Part shown: in pieces, positions 20,311 to 32,200 of the stretch
Numbering within the stretch: position 1 is the first letter of the stretch
Layout of the letters: every line of letters begins with the position of its first letter
Origin: Mycosarcoma maydis
Lineage: Eukaryota; Basidiomycota; Ustilaginomycetes; Ustilaginales
Assembly: GCF_000328475.2 (NCBI RefSeq)
Contig: NC_026481.1
Span: 687,315-751,314, forward strand
Direction: 5' to 3'
DNA length: 64,000 nt
Translations under genes and position numbers: made by a program
The notes under the pieces: model-generated
What the model saw: only the letters and a program-made list of their open reading frames with translations
What the model was told of the DNA's origin: nothing
The model's database searches: none

Positions 20311-20862
20311 TTACAGAGTGTTTGCAGATTGAGAAAGTGTGAGAGAGCATGCGTCGCGTATTGCCTTTTCAAGGGCTAGGAGGGCGATAGAGTCTTGTGG
20401 GGAGGCAATGGAGCCTGGTGAGGGGACGAGTTGTGTTGGTAAGTCGAGCGAGAGTAAGAGATGGGGGATGGAGAGTGTAGTGGCGATGCGTTTGGCAATT
20501 GAAGCGGCGAGGCTTGAGGTTGAAGCGGCGGTGGTGGAGGCAAGGATGGAAGATGAGAGAGGGGAGTGGGGTGAGGAAGGATGGGAGATGGTGAGGGCGA
20601 AGTCTGTAGCGAGGGCTGGTGAGTGCAAGAGGGTAGATTGCGGGATGGGAAGCGCGGATGTGGGGGCTCGAGATGCATCTTGGGGTGATGCAGAGGTATG
20701 TGAGAGTAAGTGGGCCGAGGTGGTGGAGGAGATTGGGCTGCAGTGTACGAACAGGCTCACTTGCGGACTGGAGAGCTGCACGAGCTGCGTCAGGTAGTGT
20801 GTAGTGTGTGAGTCTGCGTGCTCGAGCGTGATAATGTGGTTCGTAATCTTGGGCGTCCACAT
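20311..20862 (-). CDS. Proteasome assembly chaperone 4-like protein
   Basis: 183 residues from the ATG at 20860-20862 (MWTPKITNHIITLEHADS); the frame stays open to 20979 but that part is probably leader. The layout fits PAC4/Pba4 (PSMG4): a first beta-strand pair TNHIITLEHAD, then QVSLFVHCSP, a strand ATDFALTISHP, a Ser/Thr-rich loop, then SSLAASIAKRIATTLSIPHL and LLSLDLP, and a final helix IALLALEKAIRDAC. Human PAC4 has the same order with a Thr-rich loop before LAQRLARK, then VSYNL and a last helix. PAC3-PAC4 heterodimers seed the 20S alpha-ring in the cytoplasm. Sequence identity is low, so this is a fold-level guess. It converges on YAK1, 52 bp apart. Confidence 0.5.
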   Translation of the reverse strand: MWTPKITNHIITLEHADSHTTHYLTQLVQLSSPQVSLFVHCSPISSTTSAHLLSHTSASPQDASRAPTSALPIPQSTLLHSPALATDFALTISHPSSPHSPLSSSILASTTAASTSSLAASIAKRIATTLSIPHLLLSLDLPTQLVPSPGSIASPQDSIALLALEKAIRDACSLTLSQSANTL

Positions 20863-21388
20863 CGCACATGCACGTCGCGCATCCACCAATCCGACAGCGT
20901 CGCCCATCCCGATGTACACTAGGGTGCGTACAGCGCCAACCAACGTCGACCAACTTGCGCCGCAAAGCTCAACGTGCAAGCGTAACCAAGATCAGAATCG
21001 CTGAATCCGCCCAACCCTGTTGGTGATTGCGAAGCAAGTCGCCTCGTCACTCTGACACTCTGACTTGCGTTGCCAACCCACTCACGTGCACGACTCCACA
21101 TTAGATTCGCGATTCAAATTCAGATTCAGATCCACGATCCACGATCCACGATCCGTGATTCGTGATTCCCGATTTGTGAATCTGGGTCTGTGATGTGTGT
21201 AAGCGACACGTGACGTGGGAGAGAGAGAAATCAAACACCAATCACGAATGTTTGATCGATGCGCCGAGACAGGCCTCACGTGACGAGTCTCGCCAAACTG
21301 ACGAAAAAGCTGCACACCTGCCAAGAAAAGCGATGGTGGATATATGTCGATTGACATCCATCACCGAAGCTCACGGATACGCAAAAGG
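20863..21388. promoter_or_regulatory. Divergent promoter region between the PAC4-like gene and uS9m
   Basis: 526 bp. At 21133-21180 there are four or more 8-bp units of the type CCACGATC/CGTGATTC, again the dispersed motif, and ACGTGAC words at 21208-21216 and 21276-21284. No gene seen. Confidence 0.4.
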
Positions 21389-22444
21389 ATGGTATTGGCA
21401 AGGACGAACGTAGCGGTGTGGTCGAGTCGAGCGGTGGTGGCGGCTGTTGGGACGTCGATGGTGCGTGCGACGATGCGGTTGGCGTCTTCGGCGTCTTGGG
21501 CGTCTTGGTCTGCGTACCAGGAATCGCGCGTTCCACGAGCTCCGCCAGTGGCGCCGCTTGCTGCGCGCATCAAGCCTACTTCTCCCGCGTACTACACTGG
21601 AAGACCGGCGTATATCGATACGGTGCTGTCGCTCGAGGAGCTGACGCGCGAGGTGAAGCGGCTGCTCGAACAGGCGAATCTGGTGCGTGCCAACTCGGGC
21701 GCGCCGTCGCTTGCTGCGGCGCGCCAGAACATGTGGGTTAGCACGAGCGAGCTCGAGCGTATTCTGGGAACCAACCTCAAGGCAGCGCAGTATCGGCAGG
21801 TGATCGCACGACTCGGACTGCTAGCTCGGTATGCGACGCTGATGCGCCAGCTCGAGTCGACGCAGCTCGATGTGCACAAGCACGAGCTCGTATCGAGGTA
21901 CAACGCGACGTTGCAACGCTATATGAACGAAAGTGCCAAAGCAAACGATGCACTAGCACAGACCGACACCGATCATGCGCTATGGCTCGCAAGCCAGGCC
22001 AAGATCGACGCTAGCGGCAGAGCGTATTCGATGGGAAGAAGGAAAGAGTCGTCCGCACAGGTCTGGATTGTGGCTGCGCAACAAGTCGGGTCGATCCTCG
22101 TCAATAACCGATCGATCGATGACTACTTTACCCGGACCGCCGAAAGGCAACTTGTCACATGGCCCATGAAGCTCACTTCGACACTGGCTGCGTACAATGT
22201 CTTCGCTCTCTGTCGAGGTGGCGGCAAAAGCGGCCAGGCCGCAGCGCTCGCTCACGCTCTGGCCAACGCCATCGTCGCACATACCGGCCACAATCTGCCC
22301 ATCCAACACGGCCTCGCTGCCAAGAAATACGTCAAGGACATCCTCGCTAAAGACGGCGTCTTGAAGAGAGACCCCAGGATGGTCGAGAGGAAAAAAACCG
22401 GCCTCGCCAAAGCCAGAAAGGCCTTCACCTGGGTCAAGCGTTGA
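21389..22444 (+). CDS. MRPS9: Mitochondrial small-subunit ribosomal protein uS9m
   Basis: 351 residues from the ATG at 21389 (MVLARTNVAVWSSRAVVAAV, a basic amphipathic mitochondrial presequence); an upstream in-frame ATG at 21344 adds 15 residues. The C-terminal 130 residues are the S9 domain: GRRKESSAQVWI, GSILVNNRSIDDYF, the signature RGGGKSGQAAALAHALANAI, and the classic tail RDPRMVERKKTGLAKARKAF ending TWVKR. The tail reaches into the ribosomal P site and contacts the initiator tRNA in bacterial homologues. The 200-residue helical extension before it is typical of fungal mitochondrial S9. Confidence 0.92.
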   Translation: MVLARTNVAVWSSRAVVAAVGTSMVRATMRLASSASWASWSAYQESRVPRAPPVAPLAARIKPTSPAYYTGRPAYIDTVLSLEELTREVKRLLEQANLVRANSGAPSLAAARQNMWVSTSELERILGTNLKAAQYRQVIARLGLLARYATLMRQLESTQLDVHKHELVSRYNATLQRYMNESAKANDALAQTDTDHALWLASQAKIDASGRAYSMGRRKESSAQVWIVAAQQVGSILVNNRSIDDYFTRTAERQLVTWPMKLTSTLAAYNVFALCRGGGKSGQAAALAHALANAIVAHTGHNLPIQHGLAAKKYVKDILAKDGVLKRDPRMVERKKTGLAKARKAFTWVKR

Positions 22445-23012
22445 TCGATTCTTCCACCACGACCGCCATGCTCATACGCAATCCACTCGTCCATCACTCC
22501 TACTTGGCACAAACTCCTTGGTTCCTCCCATCAATCTTGTATCATCTCTTGCGTCATCCACACTCACCTCTGCACTTCCCACTTCCCACTTCCTCATTCC
22601 ACAGTCCTCCTTATATTCCTCGCATTCGTCAGCCCAATCAGCTCGCCCACACTCTCACCACCTTTTGCAACCACTGCAATTTACCATTTCAGAGAACCAC
22701 AGTCACAGAGTGGTGATACATGAGTCACAGCGCACGACTGATCGCGTGTATGGCAAGAAACGCATCGAGCGATTCAAAAATAGTCGAGCGAGCCAAAGAT
22801 GAACCGTCCGCAAAACAGCACAGGGACACCAAAAATGCGTGTGTGTGCAGGGCTGCTTTGCGGTAATAGAGTGTACGAGAGAGGCAAAGAGAAGACCCAT
22901 AACGATGAGCGGAACCGAGGGACCGTGACGTGCAAGCAAGCGATCGGACACGAATAATCACGAATCGTGACTGCAAAACTAAAGCCGTCAAAGCGAGAGG
23001 ATCAACAAGCGA
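22445..23012. other. Convergent intergenic region
   Basis: 568 bp between the stops of uS9m and the RFX gene. A pyrimidine-rich first half and a motif pair near 22950-22970. No gene seen. Confidence 0.5.
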
Positions 23013-25031
23013 CTACTCAAACACAAAGTTATTCGACCACGCCTTTCGTGGCAACTCGTGCGAGGCAGCGTTGCCGCTCGCTGGTCCAGTCACGAAACCC
23101 GTCGAAGTGGCCGACGCGACAGCGCCGGCGGCATTGCTGCTGGCGATGGTAGTCAAATCCTGCTGCCCCGGCAAGCTCGACCAATCCGCAAAATCTTGAC
23201 ACGATCGTCGAAACGGCATCGAACTAGGCACGTGGCGAGGATCTTGCAGATACTGGTAGCCGTGCAAGGAAGAAGCGGGGCTGTTGAGCAGCGAAGTCGA
23301 TTGTAATGGCTCGCTCACGCCAGAAGCAACGCCAGGCCCCAACGCAGCAACTTCGCCAGTGGCATGCATCACACCCGTCTCGCCCGTCTCCGTCGTCGCA
23401 TGCATTCCCGCAGGTAGGAACGATAGATCACTCAATCCTGAGTAAGAGTGCGAGACGGTGTGTCTCCTTGGCATAGCGCTTCCTCCGCCGTTGGGCAGCT
23501 GTGCAGAGACGGAAGAATGCCCTTGCGATGGGACCTGCGCATATTGGGCGGTGTCTTGAGAACTGTAGGCGACACCCGAGCTTGTGCCAGGAGGAGTCAG
23601 TACTGCACTGTTGAGCGTCGCGAAGGCGGAAGCGATCAGTCTGTCATCCGTGGCGATACCAGAGGGACCCATGCCGCTGCTTTCCGACGAGGCGTGCGGC
23701 GAGTTGCCGTACTGAGATGCATCAGAAGACGCCTGAGTGCGGTAGGACGAGGATGAAGTTTCGGCTTCGTGTCCTTCGGAACGTGCTTTGCCTCGTGCTT
23801 CTGCGGCATACTCAGCACTGATTCCGGCGCTGAGCTGCAGCCTGCCCGCCTTCTCTTCCTCGAGCAGCGATTTGACCTTGACAGCCTCGCGATCGTTAGA
23901 CGTCCCGAAGCCGCAGTAGTGAAAGCGAGTTTTGCCGCGTCCTCCTAAACGACGTTGAACGACGTCCGGGAACTGACTGCGAAGCACCTTGCCGAAAGAA
24001 GCAGCTTGGAGCGGCTCCAGACCCAAAGCGTCACATGCACGACGATACGATTCGTGCAGGATGGTTCTTGGTATCGAGATCTGGATCGAGGGCTTGAGCG
24101 TGTAGTTGCACGTCAACCACATGCGTGCCCACTTGTCGCGGTAGAATTCGGCCATCTTTTTCGTGTTGGCTGCCTTATAGAGGCTCGAGACCTGGTTGAG
24201 CATGCTGTCGATCTCTTCTGGCTGATATTCGGGCTGCGGGGCCGATATATACGTGCCGGGCCCGCCAATCTTTGACGTCGAAGGACCATAGACTGGATAC
24301 ATGTGCGTGCCCGTATGGAAAGCGTTGCTAGCATGATCAAAGTGCTCGCTTGACGGCATGTCGTAATACGTCTGTGATCGATTAGGGCTGGTGTGGGTCG
24401 AGGATGACGAGTCGTAGATGACACTTTGCGACATGGTCGTAACGCCAGGCGTAGCCCACGGATTTGCGCCCGCTTGGCTTGGATATGCATATCGGCTGTA
24501 GGCTATTGAGTCGGGCTGCTGCTGCATGGAGCTCGACCAGGTTGTGGTGGTGGCAGGCGCAAACGTATGCTGCGAGCCCACCACGGCGCTGCTGCTACTA
24601 CTGCTGCTGCTACTGTTTCCGCCACCAATGCCGATGCCGCTGCCGCTGCCGAATTGAGCGGCACGGGGCATAGCAGCAGGCATCGTAGTTTGCGTATTAT
24701 GAGCAAAGTTTTCCATCGTATCCATCGTGGGAAACTGTGCACTGGCGTCGATATGATCCCGTGAAAAAAAGGCTTGACGAGGTGTGACAACATTGGCTCC
24801 GAGATAATTACCTGTTTGAGACCCGCCCATCGCAGACGTCTGAGAAGCTTGCAGTGGCTCAGGACGAGGATATGATAGAGACAAAGGTGCGGCTGGCGCA
24901 TGCGCAAACAAGTCTGGCCGAGCGTGCTCCATGGTAGACGGCCTACTTTGCTCCCACGAGCTGTCAGCCGTGCTTGGACGGTATGGCGAGTCCGAGGTGC
25001 CTGTCTGATCTGCGTAGTACGGAGCCGACAT
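23013..25031 (-). CDS. RFX-family transcription factor
   Basis: 672 residues. The RFX winged-helix DNA-binding domain is at about 300-376: WARMWLTCNYTLKPSIQISI then PRTILHESYRRACDALGLEP, ASFGKVLRSQFPDVVQRRLG and GRGKTRFHYCGFG. The order and the RLGxRGxxxxHYxG end are diagnostic. RFX proteins bind X-box sites (GTNRCC...GGYAAC); in yeast Crt1/Rfx1 represses ribonucleotide-reductase and DNA-damage genes, and in other fungi RFX factors affect cell cycle and septation. The rest is Ser/Gln/Tyr-rich with a poly-Ser run (140-148). I do not see the conserved C-terminal B/C/dimerisation regions of metazoan RFX. Its target genes cannot be named from this window. Confidence 0.88.
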   Translation of the reverse strand: MSAPYYADQTGTSDSPYRPSTADSSWEQSRPSTMEHARPDLFAHAPAAPLSLSYPRPEPLQASQTSAMGGSQTGNYLGANVVTPRQAFFSRDHIDASAQFPTMDTMENFAHNTQTTMPAAMPRAAQFGSGSGIGIGGGNSSSSSSSSSAVVGSQHTFAPATTTTWSSSMQQQPDSIAYSRYAYPSQAGANPWATPGVTTMSQSVIYDSSSSTHTSPNRSQTYYDMPSSEHFDHASNAFHTGTHMYPVYGPSTSKIGGPGTYISAPQPEYQPEEIDSMLNQVSSLYKAANTKKMAEFYRDKWARMWLTCNYTLKPSIQISIPRTILHESYRRACDALGLEPLQAASFGKVLRSQFPDVVQRRLGGRGKTRFHYCGFGTSNDREAVKVKSLLEEEKAGRLQLSAGISAEYAAEARGKARSEGHEAETSSSSYRTQASSDASQYGNSPHASSESSGMGPSGIATDDRLIASAFATLNSAVLTPPGTSSGVAYSSQDTAQYAQVPSQGHSSVSAQLPNGGGSAMPRRHTVSHSYSGLSDLSFLPAGMHATTETGETGVMHATGEVAALGPGVASGVSEPLQSTSLLNSPASSLHGYQYLQDPRHVPSSMPFRRSCQDFADWSSLPGQQDLTTIASSNAAGAVASATSTGFVTGPASGNAASHELPRKAWSNNFVFE

Positions 25032-26682
25032 GTTGGTCTGGGTGCTTTGAATCGCCGAGAGGGAGAGGGAAATCGACTCGGCAGATCGAGTGTGAATTTA
25101 TTGCCTCTGATCTCGAATGCTGTAACGCTGTGACCGGACAGTGTTTCGAAAGGTGTTGTCCAACCGAGTCACAACAAAACCAGAGATCTGTTGAGGAGAA
25201 GGAGCCACAACCGGCAAAGAAAGTATCCGACACACCGGGCCGGTGTTGATTTCCAAGTTGTTGAGAACCCTCAAGCCTGAAGGGGAAGGAGGGGTCGGAA
25301 ACGATTTCGCAAAATGACCGATTTTGGTGTCAAGATCACGAGCGTCGTGGCCGACGGGCAGACGGGAGGCTCGATCGGAAGTGACGGTCTACAAAGGGTT
25401 TGAGCGAATCACGGGCAAGAAGAATAAGATCAAGACGTCAGTCAATACAAAGGACAGAACCAAGCAAACAAGGACGGTGAGGTGAGCGACAAGAGACTGT
25501 GCGAGAGGATAGCGCGTATCGACCTGGTTGAGCAGCATGCGAGTTCGGTGACAACCACCAACTTTTGCCATCAAGATGACCCCTGACAGCCAAAATGGCG
25601 GAGACAGACGACAAGTTTGCTTCACATCAGAGCAAGCTGTACGCTGATGCATGTTTCAGGTCTATGCAGGGCTGGGCTCCAGAGGCGGTCTAGAGAGAAA
25701 GTGTCTCGAATACCAGAGAGATGGCAAGGTGGAAACGCGCTGAGCCAAGCTAAGCTGATCTATTCTGACCTTGTGGGGGAGTCTTGCCAGATCAACGACA
25801 TCTGGACGTCCACAGTATGTGCGAAGCCAAAAACCGACAGGAGCAGGAAACAAAGCGGGGCCCTAAAACTCAAAGCCGCGAGGTACCAAACGGCCTTGCG
25901 TTCTCCAAGGCGAGAGCCAAAGCCAAGCTTTGAGATGCACCACGATAGGCTCTCGAAGCCTCGTCTCCTCTTGAGCGGCTTCAATTTGAAAGGGCAACAT
26001 CCTGACGTGCAAGGTTAAGCGTGGGAAACCATCTGCTACATCTTGTCGGCCAGAAAACAAACGCAAAGAGCAAAAGCAAGCAAGGAATTCGCGGCAGTGC
26101 CCAAACGCCTATCCGGAATTGGCCGTTGTTGACAAAGCTAGGAAGATGCGCGGGCTAGAAAGTTCCTTGTTCAAGCTTCTCGATCGTAGGACGGCCATCG
26201 AGCATGGTTGCGGTCGATTGCAAGCTCGGTCGCTACTTGTTGGACGCGAGTTAGGATTCGAGTTGCATCGATGAGGTCACCGAGACCAGTCGCGACATAG
26301 CTCAGAGCAGCGCTTCGAGAGTGTGAACTGGAGCAGGTGATGTTCTCGCTACGCAAAGCAGAGAGCAGAGCAGAGTCGAGTGGGTGGACCAAGGGGCGTG
26401 CAGCTAGTCGAAGACCGCTTTGGACGCCGAATGGATCTGATCGAGAGCCATAGCGAGGGTGAAGCCGAGCTTTCGCAGCACACGGTCACGTAAGCGTTGG
26501 ACACTCGTGACTGTCATGACGGGCGAGAGGATAACCAACTGCTGCGACACGGCGCGACTCTCGTGGCCAAGTCGACGACATGCACTGAAACCACAAATCA
26601 CCAATCGTCAAGAAACGAGAAAAGAGAGAAATCGGATTTTCCGACAGATTCTTTTCTGCCGTTTTGTGTGACGTTGGTATCC

Positions 26683-26705
26683 AAAAAAAAAAAAAAAAAA
26701 CCCCC
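26683..26705. repeat. Homopolymer A18C5
   Basis: Eighteen A followed directly by five C. Length in the real genome may differ because such runs are prone to sequencing error. Confidence 0.85.
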
Positions 26706-27567
26706 AATAGACTCGTTTTAGTCACGAGTGGTGATGGGTCTGAGGCGCCAAAGCGACGCAGAGCCTGTCACTTTTGTGTATGGTTCAAGCCAGCGGTGTT
26801 CGCCATTGTCAAGCATTTGCTGTGACAGATTCCGAGCGCAGCCGTCAACTCTTGGAGGATCGCCTGGGGCCAGCCGCAACAAAGGGAAATCGCGCGCTCC
26901 ATATGGCAGGATTACAGCGTCGCCATTTGCCGGTCATGAGGAACGAGCGAATCGTCCTTCGTAATCAAGCATAATCGGGACGGAGGGATATACCATCAGA
27001 CGGTTCGATGAGCTCGAGAATAAGCCTATGGCATCTCGACAAGACGACAGTCGCCTGCGGAATGGCCCGTGAGCTCCCGTCAGACGCGATCCGCGAGCAC
27101 AACTAAGCTTGGTCGAGAAAAGAGCTAGCGAAGAGGGTGCGACGTTGCCTTGAAACGCGGCGACAAATAGGCAAGCGCTGGGATGTACTGAACACCTGAA
27201 CAGACCTTGGCTACTCGAGCAGTGTCGTTACTGATCAACAGCACCGAGGTGTATCAAAGGCTGAGGAGCAGGTGCAGCGGAGATGATCGAGGCAAAGTTG
27301 GGAGGCAACTAAATCAAACCGAGCATTCACGATTGACACTACAGGTGAGAGCGCGCGAGTGTCATTGTCGTCATCGAGCTTCCGTCTCGGCCATGACCCC
27401 GAGTTCGAGTGAGACTGTTCGGACGCGCTACCCAGTAAAAGCGATATCGTAACGAGGTCCGGCACAGATACAATTCGCCACCATTTCAAACCTTACTTAC
27501 CTGTGAAACTTCAGGTGACACGACGGTGGTGCTATTGATGAGGGGAAGAGGGTCGATGCCGGGTGTC

Positions 27568-27598
27568 GAGCTGCGGAGCTGCGGAGCTGCGGAGCTGC
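27568..27598. repeat. 8-bp tandem repeat (CTGCGGAG)
   Basis: About 3.5 copies of CTGCGGAG preceded by a partial unit. Confidence 0.85.
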
Positions 27599-29250
27599 AA
27601 CGTCTGGTACGTGCGGCTGGCTTGTTGATGAGCAGAGACTAGAACCAAAAGATATGCAAACAAGTGCGGATCTGGTCAGCGTATTCGGCAGAGAAGAAAA
27701 AGCATCGCAAGGCCGAGCTAGTGACAAGATGGGGAGTATGTGGGTGTGTATGTGTGTACGTGTGCGAGTGAGAGCGAGAGCGTGTGAGCGTGGACATGGA
27801 GAGGCGTAGTGGCGGAACGGTTGCATGAAAAGCAACAACAGTCCACACCCCTTGCCCTCACTTGCTTCCGATCGACCCTGCGCTGGAGCGGAAATGGGTG
27901 GTCTCGTGGCCAACAAGCAGCTGCCGGCGATCAAATCAACGCTCTGAGAACATTAAGGTAGACCGGTCTATTGAATGTAGCAGCCGCCTCGGTGTTCTCC
28001 GCTACGCATTTCTTGATACGGTCGCGCTTGAGGAAGCGAAAGGCAAGAAGGAGTGTGATTAGGCGGCACGGTCGAAGTCTGCGCTTCATTACCCTCCGGG
28101 AAAGGGCGCAAAGAGACCTCGCTTCATCTTATGCAAGCTGACCAGCCTTGGTTCATCTTCACCTTGGGCTCGCCTAGCCTGGAGGCGACGCGGAATGGTT
28201 TGGTATGACGATGCAAAGATGTACCCTCAAAATCTGCCATGTGCTGCAGCGTGCTGTACTCACTTTGTGAAGTTGGGCAAACGTCGGAAGTCGGTGCGTG
28301 AGCCTAGTGCACCAAAAGAAGTGTGACGAGTCACAGTGAACCTATGGATTCGACTCGCACGATGGGCGGCTAGGGCGGGCGCAAGAAGTGGGTTGTCCCG
28401 TTTGTGCTGGGCGCCACCAACCGGGTCGACTGCAAAGAGAAAAGGTAAGATGAAATGCCCCGAGTATGCTTTTGCTGCTGCTGTCGGTGTGGTGGTCGGT
28501 GCTGTGAATGAAAGTGTGCGAGATTGGAGGTAGTGAAATAGGGTTTGGAGCTGCTTGCAGGTGACGGGCGCCAAATGAAGTGGGCTTGTCCGGACCGCTC
28601 AGGCTGGTGAAGCTTAGCTGCGTGCCAGTGTCAGTGCAATTGCTGTGCGTATCTGTCGGTCAATTCAAACGGCGGTACTGAGTGTGGGTGAATGCGGCCT
28701 GCAAGCTGTCTGGGCAGCGTGCCTCGTCGTGACAGGTTTGAAACCAAGCTGTGCAAAGAGGCACAGGAGCACAGAATAGCCGCACAGCAATAATGACAAG
28801 GGTGAACGACCAACCCGGTTAGACGAGGCGTGCAGGTGCTGACTGGGATTGGACGGATGTGCGAGAAACGCTGGTGATTGCTGGTGCAATTAGGTGTAGC
28901 TGACGGCGGTTGGGTGGCAAAGCAGCTTCATAAGTTGTCGTCTCGTGAAAGTAAAAGTAAAGCCATACGCCGATTCGTGCAATGTTGGAAAGGCGGTGAG
29001 TTGGAATGACAAGGATGTTGGCAACAAAGATGAGAAGGAGAAGGAGCAGTGACGACGAGAAACCCGAACGAGGGTCATCGGTATGAAGGTCAAAGTGAGG
29101 AGGTGGAAGTTTTAAGCAAAGAAAGTCCAAGACTCTTGTTGCCAGGTAGGTTGTAGGAATGGAGCCAAGCCGCAGACCAAGAAGGATCAAGAGGAACGTC
29201 TTCCGAAGATGTGCACAGTGGAGGAGAACAAGTGTGGCCGAGGGAGCAGA

Positions 29251-29295
29251 GCCAAGCAGAGCCAAGCAGGGCCAAGCGAGGCCAAGCGAAGCCAA
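29251..29295. repeat. 10-bp tandem repeat (GCCAAGCAGA)
   Basis: Four to five imperfect copies of GCCAAGCRGA/G. The repeat is the reason a 213-codon minus-strand open frame (28819-29460) looks Leu/Ala-rich and protein-like. Confidence 0.85.
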
Positions 29296-32200
29296 CAGCG
29301 GATCAGGCAGGCTGTACCTTCCGAACGCCGCAAGGGTCTGATGACAGCCTGGCGAGTTGCGAGGCGAATGGAGCAGCTCACCAGCAGCAAAGGTGCGCGA
29401 AGACCGACCAAAGTTGTGACTGGTCCAACGGTTTGCAAATGAAACCGGAACGCGTGGCACCCAACCGATCCGTGTTGGCTACCGTCGACTGTATGTGGTA
29501 CCGGATTGAGCCTCCTCGGACGCATGATGGCGCACAGCATGAAGCAACGAGCCAAACAGGCAAATAGAAAACACAACGGCGGGTCGATACGAGCAACAGA
29601 GACAACCAAAACGCAGCTCGCATTGGGCGGCAACTCAGCTCAGCTCAGCTCAACTTAGAGGCTTAGCCCAGCCCAACCTTGTCTAGATCGGGATCAGCCA
29701 TGCAAGACGCATGAACGCTTGTCGGACCATCCAGCCAAATTGGCTCTTTGCTCGTTAGCGCTGGCGTCCACTCTTGAGCGGCAAGCACCGAGCGCCAGCA
29801 ACAAGACCCACCGTTCGTAATCACAATATTCCTGGGACCGTCAATTGTAGACCCAGGTTCTGCAAACCCGACCGTTCTGCACAGGAAGACGTGGTAAAAA
29901 AATTGCCGTTTGTTTTTCTTTGAACCGTCACAGAGTAAGGGTAACCAGGATTCAAGGTGAACGCGCCGACACCAAGCGCCGAATCAGGACAAGCCAGAAC
30001 AGGCCAGAACAAGTGGTCCTCTCACCCTCTGCCATGAACAACGAAACCAAAAACAAGTCGAATTCAGGTGAGATAATCTGGGCTCTGCGCTCTGGGCTCT
30101 GGGCTCACGCTTGGCCCCTTCTTGCTCATCCGCACAGCACGGCTGACCCAAAGGAGGACAACAAGTTGACAGCCTTGTTCTGCCAAAGCGTCCCTAGAAC
30201 CACGAGGCGACGATTTGGCAAAGCGCACAGTCAAGCTCTTCCAACAGTCCGAGGGGGAGGCGTAGAAAAGGAGGGTTGATAGATGTGACAAACAAGAGCT
30301 CGGGGCCGAACTTGCTTTTGCATGGGTGCTAGACCGACTACCCACTCTACCAAGCCTGTGAGTCTCGGAAAGTTGACCTCGCTCGTTGGCGGACTTTTTG
30401 TCGCGCTGGCTGCGCACCACGACCTCGGCTGCAGCGCGTGGCAGTGGCACTGGCATTCATTCACATTGTGGGTCGCCGTGACAGGCCAATTCACTCTGCG
30501 AATTTTACACTGTAATTTTTATCACAAGGACAAGGTGGAGTGGAGAACGACACTCGTGAACATTCGTGATTGTGTCTGTGTCAGAAATTTTTCAGGATTT
30601 TGAGAGGTTCCGATGGAAAGGCAGAAGAACGGCACTACCTCTTGCACGGTAACCTTACCGAAACACATCAAGCAACACAAACTGTATCAATTCATTTTTT
30701 GTTTTTATGTTTGGTTTTTTTTTCAGATTGACATCTTCTGTTGTACCAGACAGCAGCAACGATACAGATTGAGCTCTCGGCTCAGGGTTTCAGGGTTTCA
30801 TGGATTCCTACCAAGGATCAAAACGTCCCTGGTGTGCTGTCAAGACCATCCCGAAGAGGGTCATCCAAAAGTTTCTGAACAAAATCGTTCCAGGGCATGG
30901 TTTGTTTGTTTTTTTGATTGATTGGCGAGCATGGACTTTGCTAGCATCGGAGCACACGTTTTCTCGGAAAGCAGGGCTAGCAAGCAGAAACGATGTACCG
31001 CGGAACACGCCATCACCATCTTGAGCATGGTCTGCAGCAGCAGCACCAATGGCGAGGGCAAAACAATAATACTAATACCTTAACGGACGGGCTTGTTTTT
31101 TTGCGTTTGTTGCGAGAGTTCCCTTTGTGAGTATTCGGCATCGGACTATACAAACTAGGCCTGGGTGTGGCTCTTGCACCCTCTCCTGCACGGATGGATA
31201 TACGATTGTGAGCCCAGTACCGATCTCCGCTCACGATACTTATCCATTCGCGAGCCTTTGCGATAGCCACACACTGAAAACTGCGAGAATCCACAATCAA
31301 CATTGTGGGCGTAAAAAAGAAAGAAAAGAAAGGTCGATGGATCGCCTCTGCTAGCCTATTGCACAGTAGACGCCGCTCAACACCGACCTCTCGCCATCCC
31401 CGCAACTAGTATGCAACTAACGGCAAGGCTGCCTCGACGCCCCGAGCCACCTACCAAGGTGCTTATGCGGCTAGGCTGAAGGTCTGGCGTCAGCAAACAA
31501 CTCTGACCATTGCGGTTCTTGATGCGACCAAGCTTGGATACGTTTGATCACCGAGCACAGAGTCATGGCCATCTGAGGTTCGATGGAGAGAGCAGCAGCA
31601 TTCACGAATTCATGGAAATTTCGAGTGCAAACCGTCCATCGCCATCCGCAGTCAAACTCAGCTCGACCGGTCAACTCTGAGGATCAAATATGAATCTCGG
31701 AATGTACAGGCTACGATTGGTTGACGACAAGAAAATTCTTGTGCTTCTCACGCTACGCCCGAGCCAAAATGGTTTGTGTCTGAACGCAACGACACCAAGT
31801 GAGCCTGCTTGCTTGCTTGTCTGATTCACAAGAACGCAGAACGCCACATGGAGACGGATCTCGTTCGTAAACAAACCCAACTCGATACCGATTCGCGCGG
31901 CCTGACGCTCGGTGAGTCTGATCCAGACAGAGACGCTGGACTTTCAAGCATTTTCTTTTTACCCACGCTTGGTTCAAAGAACTTGACTAGGGTTGCTCAA
32001 GATCAAGCGACTAGGTGCCTGTGCTCTGTGCCGATAAGGCGCCTAGGTCAAAGCCAGAGCTTGAATCCAATCAGGTCAGGGTCCCTAGACAAAGTTGCTC
32101 CGAGCAGCCGAACACTAATTCTACCTTGTGCCTATTTTACGATATTGTCAGAAGCCAGCAAGCAAGCCGAACACTGCCGTTTGGAAATGAGCCTGGGGCC

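Noticed and set aside
26171..26604. Two consecutive minus-strand small frames (66 and 73 codons) with helix-like sequences
   Set aside because: They are in different frames, no sensible splice pair links them, and frames of this length are expected by chance in 14 kb. They might be a decayed gene, but nothing supports that directly.
28819..29460. 213-codon minus-strand open frame with Leu-rich, membrane-like stretches
   Set aside because: Its hydrophobic part is the translation of the 10-bp GCCAAGCAGA repeat, other frames here are also open, and no family pattern is present.
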